A DNA stretch of 28,785 nucleotides from CAZIRF01 sp964541755. GTDB taxonomy: Bacteria; Spirochaetota; Spirochaetia; Treponematales; Breznakiellaceae. Positions within the stretch are counted from its first letter, which is position 1. The number at the start of each line of letters is the position of its first letter. Below the pieces are notes generated by a model. The model had not been told where the DNA came from, made no database searches, and worked only from the letters and a program-made list of their open reading frames with translations. Made by a program: the position numbers and the translations under genes. The stretch covers positions 1-28,785 of the forward strand of contig CAZIRF010000037.1 of NCBI GenBank assembly GCA_964541755.1, in the 5' to 3' direction. Of the stretch, positions 15,357-23,823 are shown piece after piece.

Positions 15357-17171
15357 ATGAACATCCTCAAAAAACTGCGTGTCCGTTCGCGTTTGACCCT
15401 GGTCATGGTGGGACTCTGGCTCGCGGGGGCCGGGGCTCTGGTCGGAATTTCTGCCGTGCAACTGCGCGCGACCCTCTTCGAGCTCGTGCGCGAAAGGGTC
15501 GTCGACTATGTCTCCTTGGGCAGTCTTTCACTGGACGGCAACCAGCATCGTCTTGTGCGCGGCCCGGAGTCTGTGGGGAGCCCCGCGTTTGAGGCGGTTC
15601 TGGCAGCTCTGACGGCCGTTCTTGAGGTATCACCTGATATTACCTACTGCTATACCGTTCGCAAAACGCCCGACGGCGTGGCTTTTATCGTGGACAGCGA
15701 TGTTTCCGAAGGGGTCACCGAACCGGGAGAGCTCTATGAGGACGCCTCGGAGCTCCTCGTTTCCATAGCCGGCGGCTTCGGGGAGCCGGTGGTGGAGGAA
15801 GATTTTTATACTGATAGTTGGGGCAGCTTTTTGAGCGCATACGCCCCTATCCGCACGGCGACGGGCGCTTTCGACGGCGTATTGTGTATCGATATTGCCG
15901 CCGACACGGTCAATGCCCGTATTTTCCGGCAGGTGTTCCTGCTGGTGGCGGCCCTGCTTGTCGTGAGCCTCCTGGTCTTCCCGCTGGCCCTTCTGCTCTC
16001 CCGCAGTATCGTTCGCCCCATTGCTGCCTGTGTGGGCTACATGGGCCAGCTTGCCGGCGGGGGTTTTTCCCGGGAGGTCGATCCGGCCCTGCTGGCACGG
16101 CCGGACGAGCTTGGCGACCTTGCACGGGGCTTTTCACAGATGTCGGGGAGCATGCACACACTGGTGGCGGCCATACAGCGGGAGGTGGAAGCCCTTTCGG
16201 GGCTTGGCGAGAACCTCGCGGCGAATACCAACGAGACCGCGGCAACCATGAATGAAATATCTTCGATAATTGGCAGCATGCAGGCGAGGACGGGGACACA
16301 GCTTTCTGCGGTGCAGGGGACTTCCAGAAATTTGCAGGCGATTGAGGGGGAGCTTGAGACCCTCGATTCATCAATAGACATACAGTTGGGTTGTGTCGGC
16401 GAGTCTTCCGCTTCAAGTGAAGAGATGGCGGCCAATATCCACTCGGTGACGACGGTCCTCGACCGCAATCATCAGTCTATCGATTCCCTTATTGAAGAGG
16501 CCAACGGCGTTCAAACGAGCATCCTCGAAGTCTCCGACTTGATGGCAAAGATCAAGGATGAATCGGATTCTCTCCTTGAAACCGTCGATATCATTCAGGG
16601 GATTGCCGGCCAGACAAACCTCCTGGCCATGAATGCGGCGATCGAGGCCGCGCACGCCGGCGAAGCGGGCAAGGGCTTTAGCGTGGTGGCCGACGAAATT
16701 CGCAAGCTGGCGGAGAATTCGGCGAGCGAGGGCAAGACGATTGCCGAGGTCCTCGTACGCCTCATGGAACAGATTTCTTCCATAGCCATTTCCTCGGACA
16801 AGACGCGGGAGGATTTTTCCACCATTTTTTCGCTCATGCAGACGGTGCGCAACGAGGAAGATGTCATTCAGGCTGCCATGCACGAACAGGACGAGGGCTC
16901 GACCCAGGTCCTTGGCGCGGTGAAACGCATCAACGAGACGAGTACGACGGTGCGGGACGGATCAAAACGCATCTTGTCGGCCAGTCGCCAGATACTGGGA
17001 GATATGCAGACCCTGTCGGGGATAAGCGGCGAGATGGACGGGGGGATGAAGGAGATTGCCGGTGGTGTCGCAGAGGTGAACCGCGCAATGCAGGCGATTA
17101 ACGACAGCATGCAGACGAGTATGGAGAGTATTCGTTCCCTCGTGCGCGAGACCTCCCGATTCAAGATTTGA
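15357..17171 (+). CDS. Methyl-accepting chemotaxis protein with CACHE-like sensor
   Basis: A 604-residue chemoreceptor. The ATG at 15357 follows GGAGGGG; an open frame back to 15180 covers the tRNA and is spurious. TM1 lies at about 12-34. A periplasmic domain of about 150 residues follows with a CACHE-like end (DSWGSFLSAYAPI then GVLCIDIAAD). TM2 is at about 183-207, then a HAMP region, then the coiled-coil signalling domain. Its tip, at about 418-445, reads GQTNLLAMNAAIEAAHAGE and GKGFSVVADEIRKLAENSA, the contact site for CheA and CheW. There is no C-terminal CheR-binding pentapeptide. It would sense a small ligand outside the cell and steer the flagella. Confidence 0.93.
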   Translation: MNILKKLRVRSRLTLVMVGLWLAGAGALVGISAVQLRATLFELVRERVVDYVSLGSLSLDGNQHRLVRGPESVGSPAFEAVLAALTAVLEVSPDITYCYTVRKTPDGVAFIVDSDVSEGVTEPGELYEDASELLVSIAGGFGEPVVEEDFYTDSWGSFLSAYAPIRTATGAFDGVLCIDIAADTVNARIFRQVFLLVAALLVVSLLVFPLALLLSRSIVRPIAACVGYMGQLAGGGFSREVDPALLARPDELGDLARGFSQMSGSMHTLVAAIQREVEALSGLGENLAANTNETAATMNEISSIIGSMQARTGTQLSAVQGTSRNLQAIEGELETLDSSIDIQLGCVGESSASSEEMAANIHSVTTVLDRNHQSIDSLIEEANGVQTSILEVSDLMAKIKDESDSLLETVDIIQGIAGQTNLLAMNAAIEAAHAGEAGKGFSVVADEIRKLAENSASEGKTIAEVLVRLMEQISSIAISSDKTREDFSTIFSLMQTVRNEEDVIQAAMHEQDEGSTQVLGAVKRINETSTTVRDGSKRILSASRQILGDMQTLSGISGEMDGGMKEIAGGVAEVNRAMQAINDSMQTSMESIRSLVRETSRFKI

Positions 17172-17231
17172 TCCTTTTTACCGGCGCGCAACTCGCCCGT
17201 ATCCCGCTTTAACCGTAAGCCGGTCCTGGGT

Positions 17232-19346
17232 TCAATGTGCGTAGAAGCGCTCGCGTATCCTCTTCGAGAGGGCGCAGTCTTTCTGTGCCCGGCCCTTCCA
17301 GTCGAGTTTTCGTACCGCGTCTTCCCAGGCGAGCCAGCCGCCCGTTTCGGGCGGGGGTATGCCGCGGCGGCGGTAGCGGGCCGTCATGCGTCGGCCGTGG
17401 CGCCGGTCCCGCCGTTCTTCACCTTCAAAGAGACGCAAGAGACCCGCTGCGCCCAGCACGAGCAGGGCGATCGCTGCGGGTATCCAGGGCAGGGCGCTTG
17501 TAAAGAAGGCAGGAAGCCGGCCTGTGGAGATGAAGCTCTTGTCGCTATCGGGGAAGAGGCTGCGCAGTTGGTCGCGGGTATTGCGGTCGCGGGCCAAACG
17601 GGCAAAGGGGTCTTCCCCGGCGAAGGGGGGCGTGGGTTCGAAGCGCAGCCACTCAGTGCCAAAGCGGACCTCCGGCCAGGCATGGGCGTGGTAGCCCCGA
17701 ATGCGCCCCTGTCCGGCCTGGTCGAGGAGGATGCGGTAGCCTTCGGCCATGCGCGCTTCCAATCCCGCGTCCTGGCAGGCGAGGACGAAGGCTGCGGCGA
17801 ACCAGACGCAGAAGCCTGTGCGGCTGTCTGAGAGGAAGAAGTCGAGGGGATCGACCCCCTTTGGGGCTTCCGGTGTGGAGAGCGAATACGTGAAATCCTC
17901 CATGAAATGGGCGAGAAGGGCGCGCAGGAAGGCCTCGTCGCCGTCCGTTTCGCGCCGCAAGCTGCGGGAAAGGCTGCGGACTTCCTCGGGGATAAAGGAG
18001 CCGGAAGGCCCGGTACTGCCGGGAAGCGCTGTCGTGTCGCTCTGTCCTGTTGTGGCGGCGCTGTAGCCGTCGGCGCTGTAGCCGTCGGCGCCGTAAGCGG
18101 CGGCGCCGTAGCCGTCGGCGCCGTAGCCGTCGGCGCCGTAGCCGTCGGCGCCGTAAGCGGCCGCGCCGTAGTCGGCGGCGCCCTTTGGCAGCTGGATGAT
18201 CGAGAGGCCGCGGCGGGCCCCCGCATCAAAGCGTATGCCCCGCAGGCTCGAGGCTTCCATGGCCCCCCGGTAGTCGCCCTTGAGGATGACAAGAGCGGTG
18301 TCGGGGGCCATGGGGGCTGTTTCGAGGAGATCCTCGCGCAGGACGAGGCGGATGGCGCTCGGGGGGATGGAGTCATCGGGGAGCAGGCGGCGGATGGGCG
18401 TGAGTTCATCAGCCTGAATCCCCCGTTCCCAGGCAGCCCCGTTCCAGATGGAGAAGCGCCCTTCAGCCAGATAGAGGGCCGCGAAGGGCGGGCCATTCAC
18501 ATCAAAGATGACCCGGTCGGACAAAAAGACCCGCTGCGGCATGTGGATGCTCGAAATCGAGAAACCGTAGCCGGGCATGTCGCCCAAAAGCGGGAAGTGC
18601 GGGGCGAGCGATTGTATGAGGAGTGAAAAATCCGGGCGGCGGGATTGCCTTGCAGTCTGGCGGATATGCGGCGCGAGGAGCTGCCACAGCAGCGCGAGGG
18701 CGAGGGCGAGGCCCAGTGCGGGGGCCACGGCAAGCAGGCGTCCGGGAAGGGAGCGCAGGTGGCGGTCGCCCTCGAGGGGGCTTTGGGCGAGGACGAGCCA
18801 GGTGATGAGGGCCGGGATGATGGCCGCGGCGAGAAGGCGTCCGTCCGAAAGGATGATACCGCTTGCGAGGATGGCTGCGCTTGCCCCGTGTCCCAAGGCC
18901 GCCAGATGGGCCCTTCGCCCGACAAACCAGGGGACTGGCAGCAGAAAAAGGGCCCATATTTGGGTGGCGAAGAAGGAAAAGTAGCCGAAGGCCTGGCCGT
19001 TGCGGGCGAGCTCGAGCCAGGCGAGGGCGAGGCTCTGGCGGGTGATGTTCAGCTGGACGAGGACGATGAGGGCCATGCTCCCCACGGAGAGAGCGAGTAA
19101 AAGGGACAGGATCAGATCGATGACGTGCATGCGGCGGGTCGTCGGCCTGCTCTGTGATCCTTTGGCTTCGCGGCCGGCGCGCAGGCAGAGCAGGAGTGCG
19201 TTTACCCCCGAGTGCACGAGGAGCCAGGTCTGCGGGCCTTCCGCCTTGAACAGGTAGAGAAAGAGCCACAGCGGCAGCAGGCTTGCCGCAAGGGCCGCGA
19301 GGAGACGCAGGGCCAGACGGATGCCGCGCTCAAGGGATGAGGACAT
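17232..19346 (-). CDS. Transmembrane transglutaminase-like protein (TgpA type)
   Basis: A 704-residue membrane protein with several N-terminal transmembrane helices (about 10-230), an exported transglutaminase-like domain and one helix near 620-640 before a basic cytoplasmic tail. The catalytic Cys513 (TGFCVWFA) and His555 (HAHAWPEV) are present with family spacing. The third position, normally Asp in a DPTP motif, is Glu570 in FEPTPPF. Residues about 389-428 are a run of Tyr-Gly-Ala-Asp-Gly pentapeptides encoded by a DNA tandem repeat. Proteins of this kind lie next to MoxR and DUF58 genes and are thought to act on envelope proteins. AGGAG precedes the ATG; the start overlaps the DUF58 gene by 17 bp. 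Confidence 0.88.
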   Translation of the reverse strand: MSSSLERGIRLALRLLAALAASLLPLWLFLYLFKAEGPQTWLLVHSGVNALLLCLRAGREAKGSQSRPTTRRMHVIDLILSLLLALSVGSMALIVLVQLNITRQSLALAWLELARNGQAFGYFSFFATQIWALFLLPVPWFVGRRAHLAALGHGASAAILASGIILSDGRLLAAAIIPALITWLVLAQSPLEGDRHLRSLPGRLLAVAPALGLALALALLWQLLAPHIRQTARQSRRPDFSLLIQSLAPHFPLLGDMPGYGFSISSIHMPQRVFLSDRVIFDVNGPPFAALYLAEGRFSIWNGAAWERGIQADELTPIRRLLPDDSIPPSAIRLVLREDLLETAPMAPDTALVILKGDYRGAMEASSLRGIRFDAGARRGLSIIQLPKGAADYGAAAYGADGYGADGYGADGYGAAAYGADGYSADGYSAATTGQSDTTALPGSTGPSGSFIPEEVRSLSRSLRRETDGDEAFLRALLAHFMEDFTYSLSTPEAPKGVDPLDFFLSDSRTGFCVWFAAAFVLACQDAGLEARMAEGYRILLDQAGQGRIRGYHAHAWPEVRFGTEWLRFEPTPPFAGEDPFARLARDRNTRDQLRSLFPDSDKSFISTGRLPAFFTSALPWIPAAIALLVLGAAGLLRLFEGEERRDRRHGRRMTARYRRRGIPPPETGGWLAWEDAVRKLDWKGRAQKDCALSKRIRERFYAH
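18063..18182 (-). repeat. Eight-copy 15-bp tandem repeat in the transglutaminase gene
   Basis: Eight units of GTAGCCGTCGGCGCC (+ strand form) with scattered changes, including GTAAGCGGCGGCGCC variants. Each unit encodes Tyr-Gly/Ser-Ala followed by Asp-Gly or Ala-Ala. Copy-number change would stay in frame, so protein length could vary between strains. Confidence 0.9.
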
Positions 19347-20604
19347 GGCTCAACTCCTGTACACCCTGCCGGGAATCGGCGAGGGCAAGCATCGTGCGGG
19401 CCCCGCTCTGTTGGCGCAGCTCTTCAAGCAGCTCAAGGGCCCGGTACTCTTCCGCGACACGGGCCGGCGGCGGGCAGAGGATGATGTGGGGGCTTTCGCC
19501 ACGGCGGTACGCGGCACGACAGGCCTCGAAGAGGTCGTCGCCTTCTGCAGGCGCCGGGTTTTCCGCGCGGGGGCCGTTTGGGAAATTCGGCAGCGGGAAG
19601 ACCCGCGACAGGGGCCGTGTCGAGATCAAGAGCCGCGCGTGCCCCGGGGTAAAGGCCTCTTCCGGCAGGGGGCCGTAGCGCCCGATAATCCCGGTCGAAT
19701 GTTCGTAGAGTTCCTCGAATTGCTCCACGTTGTCTATGAGTACGGGGCGCTGGCCGTCTGCGTCGAAGCGGGTTGGAATCCCCTGGCGGGCAAAATGCCG
19801 CAGGAGCGAGAAGGCCGCGCTCACCGCCATGTCCTCTGCCGCCAGTTTGTCCTTTCCCGTGAGGCCGGGCCAGAGGTCAAGGCTGATGGAAAGCCCTGCC
19901 GATTGCGACTGCCCGTGCTCGATGATGGCGGGCTCACCCGTGCGCGCCCAGTATTTCCAGGCGATATGGCGGGCCGGCCGGCCGTTTTGCAGCGGGGCCA
20001 GGTATTCGAATATGGAAAGATCCTGTTCCTCGGCCCCGCGCCCTTCGCGGTCGCCGCCGCTGGCCTGTGCGAGGTCTTCGACGCGCGGGTCGAGGGAAAT
20101 GAGTTCCGGCAGGACGTAAAACACCCGCGGTTCCATGGATTCTTCGAGGGTAACGAGGCCCAGTATGTCGCGCAGGACAAGGCGTTCGAGGCCTGCTATG
20201 TAGATGCCCCGCCAGGCGCAGTGGATGTCTTTGACCAGCTCTTTCGAACTGCGGGGCCGAACGGGCAGGCCCACAATCTGTGTCTCCCGTTCGATATTCC
20301 CCTCCTGCCAGCCGGTTTGCGCGAGGATGGCGATAGCCGGTGCGAGGGGCAGACGCCCCTGATTCGTCAGGTGGAGCGAGAAGCGGACCCGTTCCCCCTT
20401 TTGGGGGTGGTCGTTCGAGAAGTCCTGGTGAAAGCCCAGGCTGTGCCAGGAGATGACCAGGTGGATGAGGGAGGCTAAGGCAAGGGAGGGCAGGCTGATG
20501 GCAAGCAGGGCCGCCACCGGCCCCGCGAGCTCCCCGAAGGTCCCCAGGACAATGGACGCGAGAATGAGTGTGATGAATGCCCTCGGGTGGATGCGAATCC
20601 GCAT
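19330..20604 (-). CDS. DUF58-domain membrane protein
   Basis: A 424-residue protein starting MRIRIHPRAF, 5 bp after the moxR stop. A longer frame to 20955 runs through moxR and is spurious. Two hydrophobic segments (about 9-50) anchor it. Next is a beta-rich stretch (GERVRFSLHLTNQGRLPLAPAIAIL) typical of DUF58 proteins, then the conserved core YLAPLQNGRPARHIAWKYWAR, in which DUF58 members usually have R.Y..GD..R.IhWk. The C-terminal half resembles a von Willebrand A fold (SISLDLWPGL). These proteins are clients of MoxR-type chaperones in envelope biogenesis or stress. The end overlaps the transglutaminase start. Confidence 0.85.
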   Translation of the reverse strand: MRIRIHPRAFITLILASIVLGTFGELAGPVAALLAISLPSLALASLIHLVISWHSLGFHQDFSNDHPQKGERVRFSLHLTNQGRLPLAPAIAILAQTGWQEGNIERETQIVGLPVRPRSSKELVKDIHCAWRGIYIAGLERLVLRDILGLVTLEESMEPRVFYVLPELISLDPRVEDLAQASGGDREGRGAEEQDLSIFEYLAPLQNGRPARHIAWKYWARTGEPAIIEHGQSQSAGLSISLDLWPGLTGKDKLAAEDMAVSAAFSLLRHFARQGIPTRFDADGQRPVLIDNVEQFEELYEHSTGIIGRYGPLPEEAFTPGHARLLISTRPLSRVFPLPNFPNGPRAENPAPAEGDDLFEACRAAYRRGESPHIILCPPPARVAEEYRALELLEELRQQSGARTMLALADSRQGVQELSHVLIP

Positions 20605-20609
20605 GCGCT

Positions 20610-21584
20610 CTACAGCCCCGTCGGCTTGGGCAGGGCCTCGCAGAGGCGCCGGATGCACTCCTGGGGCGTAAGCCCCGAGAGCCGGGCCTTGGAGGACAGC
20701 TGTATGCGGTGCCCCAGCACGACCGGCGCCATGGCCATGACGTCTTCGGGCATGACGGCGTCGCGGCCGCTCGTCGCCGCCTTGCCGCGCGCGGCTGCTT
20801 GCAGGGCCAGGGCGGCGCGCGGGCTCGCGCCCAGGCGAATGTCGGGCGATTGGCGGCTTGAGCGCACGAGGCGCACTATCCACTCGCGGACGGCCTCGCA
20901 GACGTGCAGGCCCTGCACGATACGGCGTGCCTCGAGGATGTCTTGGGCGCCACATACCGCCTCAATCCCGTCAAGTGCGGCGTTTTGCTCGGCCCGGGTC
21001 CCGTGGATACCGGCGAGGATGGCGCGCTCGTCCAGTTCGCCAGGGTAGCCGATGGAGAAGGAGATGCCGAAGCGATCGAGCTCCGCTTCCGGCAGGGGGA
21101 AGGTCCCGGCGAAGCTCCCGGGGTTTTGGGTCCCCACGAGGAAAAAGGGCTCGGGCAGGGCGCGGGTCTGGCCGTCCACAGTGACGCTGCCGTCCTGCAT
21201 CGCCTCGAGAAAGGCCGCCTGGGTGCGGGGCGAGGCCCGGTTGAGCTCGTCGGCCAGTATGAACTGCGCGTGGATGGGGCCCTCGCGCCAGAGGAACTGC
21301 CGGGATCCCGCTTCCCAGATGTTCATGCCCAGGACGTCGCCGGGCAGGAGGTCCGGGGTAAACTGTATGCGCGAAAAGCTCAAGCCCGCGGCCCGTGCCA
21401 GGGCGAGGGCGAGGGTCGTCTTTCCCACACCGGGGATGTCTTCAATGAGTACGTGAAGCCCGCTTACGAGGCCGACAGTGAGGTATTCGACGCTCGAAGG
21501 CGATCCGACAAAGACCCCTTGTACCGACTCCTTGAGGGCCGTCGCAAGCGCGCCGATTCGTGTTGTTGTCTCCTGTGCGTCCAT
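20610..21584 (-). CDS. MoxR-family AAA+ ATPase
   Basis: A 324-residue AAA+ protein. Walker A is IPGVGKTT (50-57), Walker B with the MoxR signature is ILADELNRASPRTQAAFLEAM, and sensor 1 is FLVGTQNPG. The C-terminal lid has SPRAALALQAAARGKAATSG, as in the family. MoxR proteins are ATP-driven chaperones for maturation of partner proteins, usually a DUF58 or VWA protein encoded next to them, as here. The start codon follows GAAGGGG, which lies in a predicted hairpin (21592-21642). Confidence 0.93.
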   Translation of the reverse strand: MDAQETTTRIGALATALKESVQGVFVGSPSSVEYLTVGLVSGLHVLIEDIPGVGKTTLALALARAAGLSFSRIQFTPDLLPGDVLGMNIWEAGSRQFLWREGPIHAQFILADELNRASPRTQAAFLEAMQDGSVTVDGQTRALPEPFFLVGTQNPGSFAGTFPLPEAELDRFGISFSIGYPGELDERAILAGIHGTRAEQNAALDGIEAVCGAQDILEARRIVQGLHVCEAVREWIVRLVRSSRQSPDIRLGASPRAALALQAAARGKAATSGRDAVMPEDVMAMAPVVLGHRIQLSSKARLSGLTPQECIRRLCEALPKPTGL

Positions 21585-21591
21585 TCGCGTA

Positions 21592-21642
21592 CCCCTTCAT
21601 GTCCAGGCAGTCATGCGGCGGCTGCCTCCATTCGTGAAGGGG
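21592..21642 (-). promoter_or_regulatory. Leader hairpin enclosing the moxR ribosome site
   Basis: Outer stem of 8 bp (CCCCTTCA 21592-21599 / TGAAGGGG 21635-21642) and inner stem of 6 bp (AGGCAG 21605-21610 / CTGCCT 21622-21627). Read on the minus strand, the second outer arm TGAAGGGG is the Shine-Dalgarno sequence 7 bp before the moxR ATG, so folding would hide it. Confidence 0.5.
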
Positions 21643-21647
21643 CCGTT

Positions 21648-23006
21648 TTACACGCGTGCCTGGTAGCTGTTTTTCCGTATCGTCATTGTACACCGAACCC
21701 CGCCGTCATTGTGGAAATAAACGCTCCCGTAGAGTTGTTCAATCAGGTTTATGACGGTCTGGAGGCCCAGCTTGCTGTCATGGTTCAGGTTGAAACGATC
21801 CGGGAAGCCCACCCCGTTGTCCTTGACCGTTACTTCCAGTTCTTCTGCGTTCTTGCCCGGGTTCATGTATATGCTGATAGTCCCCTCCCGATCCCCGGGG
21901 AAGGCATGCTTGATCGCGTTGGTGACGAGCTCGTTTATCGCGAGACCCAGGGGGATGGCCACGTCAAGGACGAGTATGACCTCGTGCAGAACCACCACCT
22001 CGAACTGGATGCGGGCTGTATCCACCCCCTCGTTGAGCTGGATCCCCGCGATGAGGTCCTTCACGTACTCCCCGATGTCCAACCGCGACAGGTCCTGCGA
22101 TTCGTAGAGCTTTTGGTGGACAAGGGCCATGGACATGATGCGCCCGGTCATTTCGCCCAGCATCTCCTTTGCCGGTCCGTCTTCGAGCGCCATGGCCTGG
22201 ATGTCCAAAAGGGCGGCAATTAGCTGCATGTTGTTCTTGGTACGGTGATAAATTTCCTGCAGGAGTACCTTCTTCTCTTCCAGTGAGTGTTCGAGGTTCT
22301 CCTTTATGGCACGCTCTGCGGCCAGGGCTTCTTCCAGTGAGGCGTGCAGGGAATTGAGGGCGTCAACCAGAACCCCCAATTCGTCGGGGCGTTCCTTGCG
22401 CTCGAGTCGCAGGATGTGCGAGCCCCCTTCCTGCCGGTAGGCGGTAACATGGCGGGCAATGGTCCCCAAGTGGCGGGTGATGAGGCGCGAAAAGACGATG
22501 AGCACCAGCAGCGACTGGATGATGATGAAGGCCAGCTGGAAGGCGAGGGTTGCCGTAATCTGGCTGAATACATCGTTCAGGATACGGTCGGAATCGATGT
22601 TGAAGTGGAGCCAGCCGATTATGACCGGGTTTGCCTCCTCTTCCCGGTGGAAGAGGGAATAGCTGTGACTGTATGTTTCGTCCGTTTTGGGCCGATATCG
22701 TTCATTGAAACGACTGCGTGAGGATATGACCGGCCCTGCGGCATCGATGACCGCAATGTCTATCATGTACGGGTAGATGGCAAGCCCGTCCACCATTGCA
22801 TCGACGAGGCGGGTATCATAGTTCCAGACCCCCTCCTCGAGTCCCGGAAGTTGTGCCTGTACAATGTTTTCGATCTCTTGCTGGATAAGTCGCATGCGCC
22901 GGCTGTACTCGAAGGGCAGGATGATCGCACTTGAGAGGCCGAGCAGGACGATGGATATACCTAGAATGATGGTGAGTCCCTGTCGCCCGATCGATTTCTT
23001 CGCCAT
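21648..23006 (-). CDS. Membrane sensor histidine kinase (HisKA_2 type)
   Basis: About 452 residues from ATG 23006 (MAKKSIGRQ). TM1 is at about 10-30, a periplasmic sensor domain of about 115 residues contains GVWNYDTRLVDAMVDGLAIY, and TM2 with a HAMP-like linker follows. The phosphoacceptor is His254 in EIYHRTKNNMQ, the HisKA_2 form. The ATPase domain has the N box NELVTNAIKHAF, G1 DNGVGFP and G2 LGLQTV. No response regulator lies next to it in the window. No clear ribosome site is seen; an ATG at 23024 is an alternative. It follows the MscS gene by about 35 bp and is probably in its operon. Confidence 0.88.
   Translation of the reverse strand: MAKKSIGRQGLTIILGISIVLLGLSSAIILPFEYSRRMRLIQQEIENIVQAQLPGLEEGVWNYDTRLVDAMVDGLAIYPYMIDIAVIDAAGPVISSRSRFNERYRPKTDETYSHSYSLFHREEEANPVIIGWLHFNIDSDRILNDVFSQITATLAFQLAFIIIQSLLVLIVFSRLITRHLGTIARHVTAYRQEGGSHILRLERKERPDELGVLVDALNSLHASLEEALAAERAIKENLEHSLEEKKVLLQEIYHRTKNNMQLIAALLDIQAMALEDGPAKEMLGEMTGRIMSMALVHQKLYESQDLSRLDIGEYVKDLIAGIQLNEGVDTARIQFEVVVLHEVILVLDVAIPLGLAINELVTNAIKHAFPGDREGTISIYMNPGKNAEELEVTVKDNGVGFPDRFNLNHDSKLGLQTVINLIEQLYGSVYFHNDGGVRCTMTIRKNSYQARV
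21874..21883 (-). repeat. GGACTATCAG motif copy 4
   Basis: Exact 10-mer on the minus strand inside the histidine kinase gene, read as GG-ACT-ATC-AG. Confidence 0.6.
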
Positions 23007-23041
23007 GCAATGAGTATCGTGCATCACTGTGCGCGATGCAA

Positions 23042-23818
23042 TCAAAGCCGGCCCCTTTCGCCGAGCACCGCCTGCATACGGCTGGTGAGGTCGCTCGAGT
23101 AGCGGTTTTCGAAGCGGTGGTCGAAGACATAGGCCTTGATGCGCACAGTAAGTGCCGTCTTGCCGTATTCGTAGTGGTCGAGGATGTTGATGGTGACCGG
23201 TTTGGCAAGCCATGTGTATGGAGACGACCAGACGACTTCGCGTCCCGTGCGTACCAGTTCCGCTGCCGATATGGAGGCCGGCACATGGATGTCTGTTACT
23301 ACCTGGCAGTCGAGGGCTCCCGAATTCGTATTTGACGTTGCGTGCTGGAGGAAGGTCTTGGATGGAATGCTGATGAGGGAATCGTCATTGGTCTGTATTT
23401 TTACCTTGAGCAGGCTGATATCCGTGACTTCGCCATACCATTGATCGACACTGATTCGGTCGCCAATGTTGAAGGGGCGCGAAAAAATGATGACCAGACC
23501 GCCAAAAATGTTCTGCAAGACATCCTGTATGGCAAAACCGATAGCGACACCGGCAGAAAGCCCCAGGCCGAGCATGGTATCGGCGGTAATCTCCAATACG
23601 CCAAAGATGATGTATAAAAGGCTGGCCAGGTGTATACCCAAATTGATGATGGGGATGAAATTTTTGATGATGATGCGCTTGTTGAGGTATCGCTCCGAGG
23701 CCTTTGTCATGAGTTTGCGAACACTGTGTGTTAGCACAAAGGAAAGGATTAGAATGATAACGGTAAGGATAATCTTGTTGGAGCTGATGCTGTTTGCCAA
23801 ACTTTCCATTTCTTCCAT
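23042..23818 (-). CDS. MscS-family mechanosensitive channel
   Basis: A 258-residue protein starting MEEMESLANS at 23818; GGAG lies 8 bp upstream and overlaps the stop of the preceding gene. Three transmembrane segments are visible. The pore helix region GLGLSAGVAIGFAIQDVLQN followed by IFGGLVIIFSRPFNIGDRI is diagnostic of MscS. The beta domain (VTDISLLKVKIQTNDDSLISIPSKTFLQ) and the mixed C-terminal domain follow. It would release solutes on osmotic down-shock from the inner membrane. The gene is intact although the two genes upstream in the operon are broken. Confidence 0.93.
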   Translation of the reverse strand: MEEMESLANSISSNKIILTVIILILSFVLTHSVRKLMTKASERYLNKRIIIKNFIPIINLGIHLASLLYIIFGVLEITADTMLGLGLSAGVAIGFAIQDVLQNIFGGLVIIFSRPFNIGDRISVDQWYGEVTDISLLKVKIQTNDDSLISIPSKTFLQHATSNTNSGALDCQVVTDIHVPASISAAELVRTGREVVWSSPYTWLAKPVTINILDHYEYGKTALTVRIKAYVFDHRFENRYSSDLTSRMQAVLGERGRL

Positions 23819-23823
23819 CTGGT

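Noticed and set aside
20605..20955. N-terminal extension of the DUF58 protein
   Set aside because: It lies entirely inside moxR and is rich in Arg and Pro, as a shadow frame would be.
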